From assembly GCF_000935125.1 (NCBI RefSeq), contig NZ_JRKI01000018.1, positions 186,001-250,000 on the forward strand: a stretch of DNA of 64,000 nt. Reading direction: 5' to 3'. The translations under genes were made by a program, and so were the position numbers. How positions within the stretch are numbered: the stretch's first letter is position 1; the number at the start of each line of letters is the position of its first letter. Positions 16,957 through 26,080 of the stretch are shown here, piece by piece. The notes under the pieces were generated by a model. The model did no database searches and was not told the origin of the DNA. It worked only from the letters and a program-made list of their open reading frames with translations. Origin of the DNA: Streptomyces natalensis ATCC 27448. GTDB taxonomy: Bacteria; Actinomycetota; Actinomycetes; Streptomycetales; Streptomycetaceae.

Positions 16957-18251
16957 CTCTGCAACACCGCTTACGTTCAGCCGCACCCGCAACCGCGGTC
17001 ACTGCGGGATTTCTCGCCGTCCTCATCGGCGTCACCAGTTCCGTCGCCATCGTCGTCAGCGCGGCACGAGCCGCGGGCGCCACGCACGATCAGCTCACTT
17101 CGTGGATGCTGGCCCTGGGCATCGGTATGGGCGTCACCTGCCTGGGACTCTCGCTGCGCTACAAGGCCCCCGTCGTCACGGCGTGGTCCACGCCCGGCGC
17201 CGCCCTGCTGGCAACCAGCCTCCACGGGGTGTCGATGGCGGAGGCCGTCGGTGCCTTCCTCTTCTCGGCGGTCCTGATCCTGCTCAGCGGCCTCACCGGT
17301 GGGTTCGAACGCGTCATGGACCGCATCCCGGTCCCGCTGGCCTCGGCACTGCTGGCCGGGGTACTCCTGCAGTTCGGCATCGGCCTGTTCACCAAGATGC
17401 AGGAGAGCCTCACCGTCGTTCTCCCCATGTTCGCGGCCTACCTGCTCTGCAAACGCCGGCTTCCCCGGTACGCGGTCATCGGCGCCCTGCTCATCGGTGT
17501 CGCGGTCAGCGCGGCCCAAGGCTCGTGGAAACTCGGCGGATTGCACCTGTCCCTGGCAGAACCCACCTTCGTACAGCCTGAGTTCTCCTGGCATGTGATC
17601 GTCGGCGTCGGACTGCCCCTGTACGTGGTCACGATGGCCTCCCAGAACCTCCCTGGTGTCGCGGTGCTGCGCAACGCGGGCTACCAGACGCCGGTTTCGC
17701 CCCTGCTGACCTGGACCGGACTCGTCAACGCCCTGCTCGCCCCGTTCGGCTGCTTCGGCCTGAACCTGGCCGCGATCACGGCCGCGATCTGCAACGGGGA
17801 AGAGGCTCATCGAGACCCCCGTAAGCGCTATGTGGCCGCCGTATGGGCAGGCGTGTTCTATCTGGTGGTTGGTCTCTTCGGAGGCGTCGTGGGCTGGCTG
17901 CTCACCGCGATGCCCGCCTCGCTCGTCATGGGGATCGCCGGGCTCGGGCTCCTCGGCACGATCGGCGGCTCGCTCACCTCCGCCCTGTCGGACGAGCGCA
18001 CGCGCGAGGCCGCCGTGATCACGTTCCTGGCCACCGCTTCGGGAATGACCCTCTTCGGCATCGGTTCCACCTTCTGGGGCCTGCTCGCCGGGGTGCTGGC
18101 GGCCGTGGTCCTCACCTGGAGGCGGCGGACGGCCACCGCAACGCCGCCGGAACCGGCGGAGGAAACCGAAGACGGGGAACTGCCACCGGCGAGCCGGACC
18201 GGGGAGGACGTCGGGGAGAAGGCCGGGGTGAAAGCAACCTCAATGACGTGA
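16953..18251 (+). CDS. BenE-type benzoate/H+ symporter family protein
   Basis: A 432-residue membrane protein with a TTG start overlapping the previous stop (TTGA). The BenE hallmarks are visible: TAVTAGFLAVLIGVTSSVAIV, VTAWSTPGAALLATS, and the discontinuous helix AITAAICNGEEAHRDP...YVAAVWAGVFYL. The family is related to purine/benzoate transporters. There is no aromatic catabolism gene here, so the substrate is probably another organic acid linked to the pathway. The C-terminus is a charged cytoplasmic tail. It closes the coupled operon. Confidence 0.88.
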   Translation: MTLQHRLRSAAPATAVTAGFLAVLIGVTSSVAIVVSAARAAGATHDQLTSWMLALGIGMGVTCLGLSLRYKAPVVTAWSTPGAALLATSLHGVSMAEAVGAFLFSAVLILLSGLTGGFERVMDRIPVPLASALLAGVLLQFGIGLFTKMQESLTVVLPMFAAYLLCKRRLPRYAVIGALLIGVAVSAAQGSWKLGGLHLSLAEPTFVQPEFSWHVIVGVGLPLYVVTMASQNLPGVAVLRNAGYQTPVSPLLTWTGLVNALLAPFGCFGLNLAAITAAICNGEEAHRDPRKRYVAAVWAGVFYLVVGLFGGVVGWLLTAMPASLVMGIAGLGLLGTIGGSLTSALSDERTREAAVITFLATASGMTLFGIGSTFWGLLAGVLAAVVLTWRRRTATATPPEPAEETEDGELPPASRTGEDVGEKAGVKATSMT

Positions 18252-18258
18252 GTCCGCC

Positions 18259-18290
18259 ACGGGCGGGGCTCCGGCCAGCTGACCCCGCCC
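18259..18290. terminator. hairpin after the biosynthetic operon
   Basis: CGGGCGGGG pairs with CCCCGCCCG across a 14-nt loop, 8 bp after the BenE stop. This supports ending the coupled operon here. Confidence 0.5.
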
Positions 18291-18513
18291 GTCCGTAAGG
18301 CCCCCGCCCTCGCCCTCGTCCAGCACGTGGGGGAGCAGCCCGACCCGGCCCGCTCCGACGGTGTGGGGCGCCCCTCCGGTCACTGCCCCAGGGCGCCTTC
18401 TGGCGCCGTAGCGCCGTTCTCCCGCACCGCCGCCGCCCGCCACATCCTGGAAACCCTGTGGGGCCTCCCCGCTGGTCCCCAACGAACAGACGAACCTCCG
18501 AGGGAAGTTGAGC

Positions 18514-19977
18514 GTGAAGAGCGTTTTCCGCACCAGCCCACGCAGGACGGCCGCGGTCATCCTGACCGGGGCGCTGCCCCTGGCATTGATCGGCCTTGTC
18601 GCGCACCGGGTCGCGGGCGATGCGCCGGGAGAGCCGTCCGCCGTGCCGGACCAGGGGCTCGGCACAGTAGGTCACTTCTTCCTCGCCGCTGCAGCCGTCC
18701 TCCTGGCCGGATACCTCGGCGGCCTGACTGCCGGCCGCCTCGGACAGCCCCGGGTGATCGGCGAGATCTGCGCGGGGCTGGCCCTGGGGCCAACCCTGCT
18801 AGGGCGGCTGAGCCCCGGGGCAGCACACTGGCTCTTCCCGGAGCAGACGCTGCCGATGCTGGACGGGCTCGCCCAGCTCGGACTGGTCCTGTTCATGTTC
18901 GGCGTGGGCAGGGAGCTGAGCGGAATGCGACTGCGCGGTACGGCGGCGCAGGCCCTCCTGGTCTGCCAGGCGTCGTTCCTGGTGCCCTTCGCCACCGGAG
19001 CCGCGGCGGCGGTCCCGCTGGCCGGGTACTTCACCGGTGGTGCTCACGACCCACTGGTGTTCGCCCTCTTTCTCGGCTGCGCACTGAGTGTCACCGCCTT
19101 CCCGGTGCTGGCGCGGATTCTGGCGGACCTGAGGCTGACCCGTACACGGCCAGGGCAGCTGAGCCTGCTGGCGGCCGCGGTCGGCGACGGCGCCGGCTGG
19201 CTGGTGCTGGCCGCGATCCTGGCCGGCCTCCACGGGGCGGGCCCGTCAGGGGTGATACGGAACGTGCTGATCGCCGCTGTGGTGACTGCGCTCTTCCTGG
19301 GGCCGCTGCGCAAACTGCTGGCCCGGTGGCCCGACGTCCCGCTCACCGCCGGGACACCATGGCGCGAACCGGAGGGAGGCGGGGCCACCGCCATGGTCCT
19401 GCTCGCCGCCGGGGTCGCGGCGATGTCGGCGCTGACAGCCGCCGTCGGCGTACATCAGCTCATCGGCGCCCTGCTGGTGGGACTCGCCTGGCCCACCGGG
19501 CACCGGCAGGCCACGGCAGTGGCCGACCGCCTCGCCGGAACGGCCAAAACCATTCTGCTGCCGTTCTTCTTCTTCGGCTTCGGCCTCACCATCGACTTGG
19601 GAGCGCTGAGCTTTGACGGGCCGACCGCCGCCGCGCTGGCGACGCTGCTCGTCCTTGCCGTCACCTCCAAGATCGCCGGCCCCGCGCTGAGTGCCCGCCT
19701 GACCGGCATGCCATGGCGGCCCGCGCTGGCTCTGGGCGTCCTGCTCAACTCGCGGGGCCTGACCGAACTCGTCATCCTCCAAGTCGGCTACCAAGCAGAC
19801 ATCATCGATCAGCGCCTGCTGAGCATCCTCACGCTCATCGCCCTGGCGACCACCGCGATGACCCGCCCACTGCTACGGCTCCTGGGCCCGGATGCCGTGG
19901 AGGCGCCCTGTTCCGCCGCCGGGTCGGCGCCCCCGACCTCCCGCAAAGCCCCGGAGCCGACCGCCGCGCCCCGCTGA
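18514..19977 (+). CDS. CPA2-family cation/proton antiporter (Kef/NapA-like)
   Basis: A 487-residue membrane protein. The GTG at 18514 is chosen because AGGGAAG lies 6 nt upstream; an in-frame TTG at 18508 is too close to it. Segments include GLTAGRLGQPRVIGEICAGLALGP (TM2 region), LGLVLFMFGVGRELS, the transport-site-like region TAFPVLARILADLRL, and LNSRGLTELVILQVGYQ. Such antiporters exchange Na+ or K+ for H+. In Streptomyces clusters they often sit at cluster edges and may serve product tolerance or export energetics. It has its own ribosome-binding site after a terminator, so it may be transcribed separately. Confidence 0.85.
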   Translation: MKSVFRTSPRRTAAVILTGALPLALIGLVAHRVAGDAPGEPSAVPDQGLGTVGHFFLAAAAVLLAGYLGGLTAGRLGQPRVIGEICAGLALGPTLLGRLSPGAAHWLFPEQTLPMLDGLAQLGLVLFMFGVGRELSGMRLRGTAAQALLVCQASFLVPFATGAAAAVPLAGYFTGGAHDPLVFALFLGCALSVTAFPVLARILADLRLTRTRPGQLSLLAAAVGDGAGWLVLAAILAGLHGAGPSGVIRNVLIAAVVTALFLGPLRKLLARWPDVPLTAGTPWREPEGGGATAMVLLAAGVAAMSALTAAVGVHQLIGALLVGLAWPTGHRQATAVADRLAGTAKTILLPFFFFGFGLTIDLGALSFDGPTAAALATLLVLAVTSKIAGPALSARLTGMPWRPALALGVLLNSRGLTELVILQVGYQADIIDQRLLSILTLIALATTAMTRPLLRLLGPDAVEAPCSAAGSAPPTSRKAPEPTAAPR

Positions 19978-20039
19978 CCCGTCGCTCACGCGGCATCACG
20001 CCATGCGGGGCCCAGCTGGCCCCGCTGATCGCCACCGAC

Positions 20040-20266
20040 GCCGTCCCCGGTGTGACCGGCAGGCGCACCGTGACCGAACTCATCGTCAAGGACCTCGGCC
20101 TCGGCAGCAAATCCCTGGCCGGTACGGATGTCTTCTCCCTCCCGTGCGCAAGGGCGGCCGGGTCTTCTTCCGGAACACCAGCAACGGACTGTAGATCGTC
20201 GCCAAGGCCGACAAGACAATGAGCCAAAGGTCATCAAGCGCCTCATGGAGATCGACGGAAAGTAGC
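20040..20266 (+). pseudogene. small degenerate gene of unknown family
   Basis: One frame reads RTVTELIVKDLGLGSKSLAGTDVF, a second (after a 1-nt shift near 20145) reads VRKGGRVFFRNTSNG, a TAG stop follows at 20192, and a third piece reads EPKVIKRLMEIDGK before a stop at 20264-20266. Together they look like one short protein of about 75 residues broken by two lesions. I do not recognise the family. The stop is directly followed by the DUF5990 ATG, so the two were probably co-transcribed. Confidence 0.35.
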
Positions 20267-20267
20267 G

Positions 20268-20699
20268 ATGTACGAGATCAGTGACGCGGGCCCGAACTTC
20301 CCCGGCTACAGCAACATCCACGTCGCGGTCCAACGGCGGGACCGCAGAGACGAGCTGCTCGATCCGCACCCCGGCGACGCCTCATCCGCGACGTGGACGC
20401 TGGAGTGCACGGCGACGCCGACGGACGCCGGCCTCGACCTCAAGGGACCGTACATCCAGGGCCGCCCTGCAGGCCGGTTCATCTTCCTGTCCTGGGGCAC
20501 CGTGGACGAAGCAGGCACCTTCACCCTGTTCCGCCGGGCCAAGCTGATGCTCGACGCCATCGACCCGGACACTGCCGTTGCTGCGATGGGCTCCGGACGA
20601 CTGCTCGCACGCCTACGTCTCACCGACGCCAAGGGCCGGCCCCTTTGCGCCCAGGTCCGGCCACCACTCATCGAATGGTCCGCCACCGCTGCGGCCTGA
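20268..20699 (+). CDS. DUF5990 family protein
   Basis: A 143-residue protein: PGYSNIHVAVQRRDRRDEL at the N-terminus, DLKGPYIQGRPAGRFIFLSWGTVD in the middle, FRRAKLMLDAI and a C-terminal LRLTDAKGRPLCAQVRPP. This is the layout of the actinobacterial DUF5990 family, of unknown function. Full length by eye, soluble, with no catalytic motif that can be named. Confidence 0.7.
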   Translation: MYEISDAGPNFPGYSNIHVAVQRRDRRDELLDPHPGDASSATWTLECTATPTDAGLDLKGPYIQGRPAGRFIFLSWGTVDEAGTFTLFRRAKLMLDAIDPDTAVAAMGSGRLLARLRLTDAKGRPLCAQVRPPLIEWSATAAA

Positions 20700-21074
20700 C
20701 TTCCGGGATTCTCCGGCTCACTGCCCGGTCGGCGGACCGGTCTTTCCTGAATCTGAGGCGCCGCCGAGCTCGATCTGCTCGGGCAGCAGCCGATTTCAAG
20801 AATCCGCACCAACGGGCGTTAGCCACTGCTGACACCCAACCCTCAGTACGTCCCGATGTCGCACCTGAGAGCCGTGCTGGTTGCTCTCGCTGACGACTTC
20901 CATACAAGGGCTGCGGCCTAAATCTCGATCCACCGGTCGGCTTGTGAAGTGATCTTCTGAGGTTGGCGGAGCGTGATGTTGGGGTTTAAGGCCGGGTTCG
21001 GGTAGGAGGCATTCGCTGGTCTGCCCAGCTCTTCCACGATTTCGGCTCCGGTCGGGCCCTGGTGGGCGAAGTGG
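20700..21074. other. non-coding stretch between DUF5990 gene and IS remnant
   Basis: No recognisable gene. It probably includes the decayed right end of the IS1380-type element, but I could not identify a matching terminal repeat. Confidence 0.4.
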
Positions 21075-22390
21075 TCAGGGATGTAGGGCTGCTTCGGGCG
21101 ATGCGTGGACGGCGGCGAACAGCTGCGTCCAGGGTTCCTGCCAGGGCCATCGCTGCGGTAGGTGCACAGTCAGGCGCCGGGCGGAGCGGGCGATCCTGCC
21201 AGGGACACGGACGAGGTGAGCGCGCAGAGTGGCGGTGGTGGCCTTGGCGTGGAAGGCCGAGGCCAGGGTTCCTGCGGCCCGCAGCAGGTTGTAGGCCATG
21301 GCCCACAGGCTCAGCCAGGCGGCGTTGGCGTGGAAGTGTGCCGAGGGTAGGTGGGCCAGGGCGGAGGCTTTGCTGTCGGAGATGACCTGCTCGACGACGG
21401 CGTGGTGGCGGTGCTCCCGCTCCGCCTGGAGCACCGGTGCCGGGCTGTCGGTGAAGAACGGGTGGTAGCGCCAGACGGGGAACAGTTCGCCCTGTTCCCC
21501 GATGGTGGCGGGTTTGGCCAGGTCACGGACCCGGCGCACGATCAGCCAGGCGGTGACTTGGCAGCTCTTTTTGCGGTTCGCGAACGCGGTGTAGGCGGGT
21601 ATCTCGGCGACCTGGGCATCGAAGGTGGGTTCGCCGGTGTCGGGATCGGGCACGGCGGTGGGACAGGTGATCTGCTGCCACGCCTCGTCCGGGATGGCAA
21701 GGACAGCCCGTTTGACGGAGGGGTTCATGCCGCAGGTGATGGAGAAGCGGGCGCCGGCCCGGCGGCAGGCGGCGATCACACCGGCGTTGTAGAACTGGGA
21801 GTCCGCGCGCAGGATGCGCATGCCGGTGCAGCCCGCCTCCTGGGCGGTGGCCAGCGCCTCGCTGACAAGCTTCGCAGCGCCGCCGGAGTCGGCAGCCTTG
21901 CCGCGTCGCATCCGCACGGCGGCGATCACTGGCCGGCAGGTGGGGGTGCAGATGGTAGCGAGCAGCGGGTGGAGCGTGCGGATGCCCTTGAACCGGCCGT
22001 ACTCCGCGCCTTGCTTGGTTCGGCCGTATACGCGCCTGCGGCCATGCCGGCCACGATGCTGGTGACTTTGGCGTCCGCTGCGGCACCCGCGCTGTTCTTC
22101 GCCCCGCTCAGCGCCACCTTCTGCGCTGTCAAACGGGCGAGCCCGCACCGCTCGGCCAGCCGCATCACCGGGACCAGCCCGGCATACGCGACCAGATTTC
22201 TCCGAACCGGCGGGTCCAGCCGAGTGGGCCGAATCGTGAACCCGTCCTCGGAGTCGACCACTTCGAAGACGGTGTCCGAGCTGAACTCGCTTTTGATGAC
22301 GGCGGACCTGTCCCTCTCGCTCACCGCCACGCGATAGGTGATTGCCTCCACCGCCTCACGGCCGGCTGATCTACTGTCAGGTAACGTCAT
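21075..22390 (-). pseudogene. IS1380-family transposase with internal deletion
   Basis: The N-terminal part (22390 downwards) includes LVAYAGLVPVMRLAERCGLARL and ends at SIVAGMAAGA. In the next frame the C-terminal part starts YGRTKQGAEYGRFKGIRTLHPLLAT and runs through RADSQFYNAGVIAACRRAGARFS, VWRYHPFFTDSPAPVLQAE and ANAAWLSLWAMAYNLLRA to LPQRWPWQEPW. Intact IS1380 transposases have about 100 residues between GMAAGA and YG-KQGA, including the first catalytic Asp. Here the two are fused directly and out of frame near 22035, so the element is dead. Confidence 0.85.
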
Positions 22391-22695
22391 GTCCTCACCG
22401 TACCGGCCCGGTGCACCACAGCGGTCGGGCCCAATCCGCCAGCCGGATCACCGCCAACAGACCCGCGTCCGCGATCAGACCCGCTCCGTCGAACCAGACA
22501 GAGACCGCCGAAACGGCATGGCCGCTTTCACCCACGAGATGCCTCGCCGATCGTGCGTGAAGAAGCCTTCGACAAGCCCATCATCACAAGTCACGAGGCA
22601 TCTCTCACGTCCCCGCCACACATCTCCCAGGCATCACACCGGTGGATCGAGGCTAAGACCGCGTCCTACATGGCCAGTTGGCAGTTGTGCTGGAC
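22391..22695. other. no recognisable gene
   Basis: A stretch between the IS1380 remnant and an IS5-like fragment. Open frames lack family signatures. Confidence 0.4.
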
Positions 22696-22850
22696 ATGGG
22701 GAGCGGACGGTGGGGATGGATCGTTCCGGACAGCCTGTGGGAGATCGCGAGGGTGTTGCTGCCGCCACCACAGCCATTGATCGCTCACCGGCCCCTGCCG
22801 CCCCGCCGCCAAGAGGCCAGGCACCCATCGCACCCCACCCTCTGGACATA
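22696..22850 (+). pseudogene. N-terminal remnant of an IS5-type transposase
   Basis: From an ATG the frame reads MGSGRWGWIVPDSLWEIARVLLPPP, matching the start of many Streptomyces IS5-family transposases (R-W-x-WIVPD-LWE). Similarity ends after ~40 codons and no DDE region follows. A short scar of an insertion or deletion event. Confidence 0.5.
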
Positions 22851-22900
22851 AAAACGATTGCCCACCATCCGCTCCCTCCCGCCGCGAAGATCGTTACAAG

Positions 22901-22917
22901 CGATAAGGCCTTTATCG
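22901..22917. promoter_or_regulatory. A/T-rich inverted repeat upstream of isoprenoid operon
   Basis: CGATAA-GGCCT-TTATCG gives 6-bp inverted arms in an otherwise GC-rich leader, 30 bp before the first gene of the operon. It may be an operator or overlap the promoter. Confidence 0.35.
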
Positions 22918-22946
22918 GCTCACATCACACGGCAGGAGACCGACGC

Positions 22947-23252
22947 ATGCCCGACCCCACCCAGGACCCCGCCACCGCGCCGCCCTCCACCTCCCTCGCG
23001 GCACTGAGCCAGGTGGGCCTGCTCGCCCTCGGCCTCGCCGACCTGGCCTTCGACCAGCTGCGCCAGCTCGCGGACCGCGGTCGGCAGCCAGCGCACCGCT
23101 CCGACCTGCCTCACCTCCTCACGGACGGCATGAAGGAGCTGCACGCCCGCGGCGAACTGGCGGCCCGCCGCGTGACGCAGGACTCCGACAACTACCTGGA
23201 GATGCTCGCCCGCAAGGTCGTCGCGCAGCGGAGCGCGGCCGGCGATGGGTGA
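22947..23252 (+). CDS. small protein paired with prenyl diphosphate synthase
   Basis: A 101-residue soluble, Ala/Leu-rich helical protein. The ATG at 22947 has GGCAGGAG 9 nt upstream, and its stop lies inside the next start (ATGGGTGA). Segments: LAALSQVGLLALGLADLAFDQLRQLAD and a helical C-terminus ending NYLEMLARKVVAQRS. I do not recognise a family. Coupling to the synthase suggests an accessory or partner of that enzyme. Confidence 0.65.
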   Translation: MPDPTQDPATAPPSTSLAALSQVGLLALGLADLAFDQLRQLADRGRQPAHRSDLPHLLTDGMKELHARGELAARRVTQDSDNYLEMLARKVVAQRSAAGDG

Positions 23253-24291
23253 GCCCGAACAGTTCAAACGGCGCGTGGACGCCTACCTCCTGCGCCTGGC
23301 GGAGCAGGAGTCGGCCCAGCTCCTCAAGGTCTCGACCGACCTGGCGCCGCTGTGCGAACAGTTACGCGGCTCCCTGGAACAAGGCAAGCGGCTACGCGCC
23401 GCGTTCCTCTACTGGGGGTGGCGGGCTGCGGGACAGCCGGACTGCGACGGCATCATCCGCGCGGCGGCGGCCATGGAGCTGGTGCACGCGGCGGCATGCA
23501 CACACGACGACATCATCGACGACAGCCGCGTACGCCACGGCATGCCCACGGCCCACGTCGCCTTCGCCGATCGGGCCGTGGCCTGCGGACAGGGGCAAGG
23601 CAGGCCAGTAGCCCTGGCGATGATGCTGGGCGACCTCCTCATGGGCTACGCCGGCCAGGTCTTCGCCACGTGCGGACTGCCCGGAGCGTTCATAGCGCGC
23701 ACGGTGCCCCTGTGGTCGGCTCTGCTGCGCGAGACCGTGGCGGGCCAGTTCCTGGAGGTGCTGCGCACGGGCGACGGAGTGCCGCAGGTCACGGAATCGC
23801 TGGAAGTGGCCCGGTACAAGACGGCCAAGTACACGGTCGAACGCCCTCTGCACCTGGGCGCGACCCTGGGCGGCGGCTCGGAGCGACTGCTCGCAGCCTT
23901 CACCGCGTACGGACTCCCGCTGGGCGAGGCGTTCCAGCTCAGAGACGACCTGCTGGGCACCTTCGGCGACCCGGCCCTGACCGGCAAGCCCAACCTCGAC
24001 GACCTGCGGGACGGCAAACCCACCGCGCTTATGGCCCTCACCCTCTCGCTCGCCTCCGAGGACGACCGGCAGGCCCTGAGCAAGACGGTGGGCCGCCCTG
24101 ACCTCGACGAGGGCGACGCGGCGCAGGTACGGCGCCTCATGGAGACCAGCGGCGCCTGCCAGAAGGTCGAAGACCTGATCACCGAACGGCTGGCACTGGC
24201 GCACCGGGCACTGGAGACCGTCCCCCTGCCCCGAGCCACGTACACGGCGCTGCGCGACCTGGCGACCACATCGGCCAACCGCCCCCTCTGA
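23245..24291 (+). CDS. trans-polyprenyl diphosphate synthase
   Basis: A 348-residue all-helical isoprenyl diphosphate synthase. The first aspartate-rich motif reads CTHDDIIDDSRVRHGMPTAH, with Gly-Lys-Arg (EQGKRLRAAFLYWG) before it. The second reads FQLRDDLLGTFGDP, where the last D of DDxxD is replaced by Gly, a variant common in actinobacterial homologues. GKPTALM follows, as in the family. It condenses IPP with allylic diphosphates; chain length is not predictable by eye. It is coupled to the small gene before it and sits 21 bp before the MpaB-type gene. Confidence 0.9.
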   Translation: MGEPEQFKRRVDAYLLRLAEQESAQLLKVSTDLAPLCEQLRGSLEQGKRLRAAFLYWGWRAAGQPDCDGIIRAAAAMELVHAAACTHDDIIDDSRVRHGMPTAHVAFADRAVACGQGQGRPVALAMMLGDLLMGYAGQVFATCGLPGAFIARTVPLWSALLRETVAGQFLEVLRTGDGVPQVTESLEVARYKTAKYTVERPLHLGATLGGGSERLLAAFTAYGLPLGEAFQLRDDLLGTFGDPALTGKPNLDDLRDGKPTALMALTLSLASEDDRQALSKTVGRPDLDEGDAAQVRRLMETSGACQKVEDLITERLALAHRALETVPLPRATYTALRDLATTSANRPL

Positions 24292-24312
24292 CCAGAAAAG
24301 CGAGCATCCACC

Positions 24313-25491
24313 ATGACCACCCCCACCACCCCCCGCTACACCGAGGCGACGCTCGACGCCCTGCGTCGGCAGGGCGACCCGCTGGCGGACGAGACCGTGG
24401 CCGCCATGTTCGAACAGGGACAAGTGCAGGACTTCAACACCCTCATGCGCTTCTTCAGCACTGCGGGAACCCACCTCCCCGAAGCGCTCCCGGCCTCCGC
24501 CGCGTCCTTCCTCCAGACCACCGGCATGCCCCCCTCCTGGGTGGACTGGGACCTGATGGAGCGCGCCCGGCTGTTCTTCATGGACAACGCCGCGCACATC
24601 AACACCGGCCTATCCTTCGCCGCGATGCCGGCCACGTACGCCATCCCCCGCGTGGCCCGGCTACTGGCCTCGACGCACTCGATGGACTATCCCTCGCGCC
24701 GCATGGCGAACACCGGCCAGTTCGTCACGTACCTCATGCAGACCAACGCCTTCGAGGAGGGCAGCAAGTTCATCCCGGCCGCCCAGAAGGTCCGGCTGCT
24801 GCACGCCGCGGTCCGCTACCACCTGACCCACTCCGACCGCTGGGACGTGGCGCAGGACGGCGTCCCCCTGTGCCAGGAGGACATGATCGGCGGTCAGATC
24901 TGCTTCTCCATCCTCGTCCTGGATGCGATGGACCGCCTGGGCATCCACATGAGCGAGGAGGGCGCGGAGGCGTACTACTACGCCTGGCGGGTCGTCGGCA
25001 CGATCCTGGGCTGCGACATGGAGGCGGCCCCCAGAAACCTCACGGAGGCACGTGAGTACGCCGACCTCTACCTGCTGCGCAACCTCGGCCCGTCGGAGGA
25101 CGGCGTACGCCTCAACCAGCAGCTGGTGAAGATGTACGAGGACGTGGTCCCCGGCACCCTGTTCGATCCGATCGTCTCCGCCACCATCCGCTTCCTGGTC
25201 GGCGACACCATCGGCGACTGGCTCCAGCTGCCCCGCACTCCCTGGGACACGGTCGCCAAGGCGATCCCGCACGTTCTGAACGTCCTGGAGACCATCGAGG
25301 ACAGCAGCCCGCTGGGCGAATGGGCGCTCGACAAGGCGGGCAGCCTCCTGACCACCTTCGAGCTGGCCTCCCTCACCCGCGGCCGGGTCATGCAGTACGC
25401 GATCCCGGAGGAGCTGAAGCAGGAGTACGGCGTCCGCTCCCAGCGGTCCCGCACCCACCGCTGGACGCCCCCGGCGTCGACGGTGGTCTGA
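24313..25491 (+). CDS. MpaB-family oxygenase (DUF2236, latex-clearing-protein-like)
   Basis: A 392-residue protein related to DUF2236/MpaB-type haem oxygenases, the superfamily of rubber oxygenase Lcp. Features: MRFFSTAGTHLPEALP, FFMDNAAHINTGLSFAAMPATYA, LHAAVRYHLTHSDRW, a His-rich helix candidate for haem contact, and AYYYAWRVVGTILGC. Relatives cleave isoprenoid chains or lipids. With the prenyl diphosphate synthase upstream, oxidation of a prenyl chain is a plausible role. Confidence 0.8.
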   Translation: MTTPTTPRYTEATLDALRRQGDPLADETVAAMFEQGQVQDFNTLMRFFSTAGTHLPEALPASAASFLQTTGMPPSWVDWDLMERARLFFMDNAAHINTGLSFAAMPATYAIPRVARLLASTHSMDYPSRRMANTGQFVTYLMQTNAFEEGSKFIPAAQKVRLLHAAVRYHLTHSDRWDVAQDGVPLCQEDMIGGQICFSILVLDAMDRLGIHMSEEGAEAYYYAWRVVGTILGCDMEAAPRNLTEAREYADLYLLRNLGPSEDGVRLNQQLVKMYEDVVPGTLFDPIVSATIRFLVGDTIGDWLQLPRTPWDTVAKAIPHVLNVLETIEDSSPLGEWALDKAGSLLTTFELASLTRGRVMQYAIPEELKQEYGVRSQRSRTHRWTPPASTVV

Positions 25492-25505
25492 CGGGCCCGC
25501 GCACC

Positions 25506-25539
25506 TCGATGGAGCCCGGCTACGGCCGGGCTCCATCGA
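25506..25539. terminator. perfect 15-bp hairpin after the MpaB-type gene
   Basis: TCGATGGAGCCCGGC pairs exactly with GCCGGGCTCCATCGA around a TACG tetraloop, 15 bp after the stop codon. A strong factor-independent terminator for the isoprenoid operon. Confidence 0.8.
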
Positions 25540-25689
25540 AGAGAAGGGGCCCGCATCCCGGGGCCCTCAAAGAGCTCGACGCCGCCACTGCCCAGCTCGG
25601 CACTGAAACGAACCGCAGTTCCACAGCAAGCGGCCGGGTCGGCTCTCACACCGTGACTGCCGAGCGGCGAGATCCCGCTGACCGGGCTG

Positions 25690-25875
25690 TGCGGTGACAA
25701 GATCGCGAGCCTCCTTCCCTGCATGCGCGACCACGACGGAGGCCCGGCAGAGATGGCGACACCGTGGCTGGTCGAGCAGCTGAAGGCGGAGCGTCACCGG
25801 ATCGACTGCTCGATCCAGGACCTGTATTACACACGCGAGGTCCTGGACGAGGTCATCGCGACGGCAGCGGGCTAG
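25690..25875 (+). pseudogene. MerR-family regulator C-terminal remnant
   Basis: The frame reads IASLLPCMRDHDGGP, ATPWLVEQLKAERHRID and DLYYTREVLDEVIATAAG before a TAG. This is the C-terminal dimerisation helix of MerR-type regulators (LLPCLRD...L...ERxRID..I..L..TR..L). No DNA-binding domain is found upstream, so only the 3' end survives. Confidence 0.6.
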
Positions 25876-25904
25876 TGACCCGAGTCAGGAGTCTGTCGGT
25901 AGTT

Positions 25905-26030
25905 CTTCGTTCGCAGCTATCGGCCGCAGGCCCGCCCCTGACGCCGGATGCAGGCAGGCAGTTTCAGGCGAAGGCTGGGGGATTACGCACGTCGGGCGGA
26001 ACTGCCCACGAATCTCCGGCGCAGGACACT
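25905..26030. repeat. imperfect ~125-bp direct repeat, left copy
   Basis: Begins CTTCGTTCGC and ends CAGGACACT. It matches 26890-27012 over its length with scattered substitutions and a 3-nt net length difference; shared blocks include GCTATCGGCCGC, CTGACGCCGGATGCAGGCAG and GGCGAAGGCTG. The pair flanks the rhomboid gene. Confidence 0.8.
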
Positions 26031-26080
26031 GAGGATTGTCCCGCGGATCAGGCCGACAGTGCCATGTCCAGGTTTCGCGA

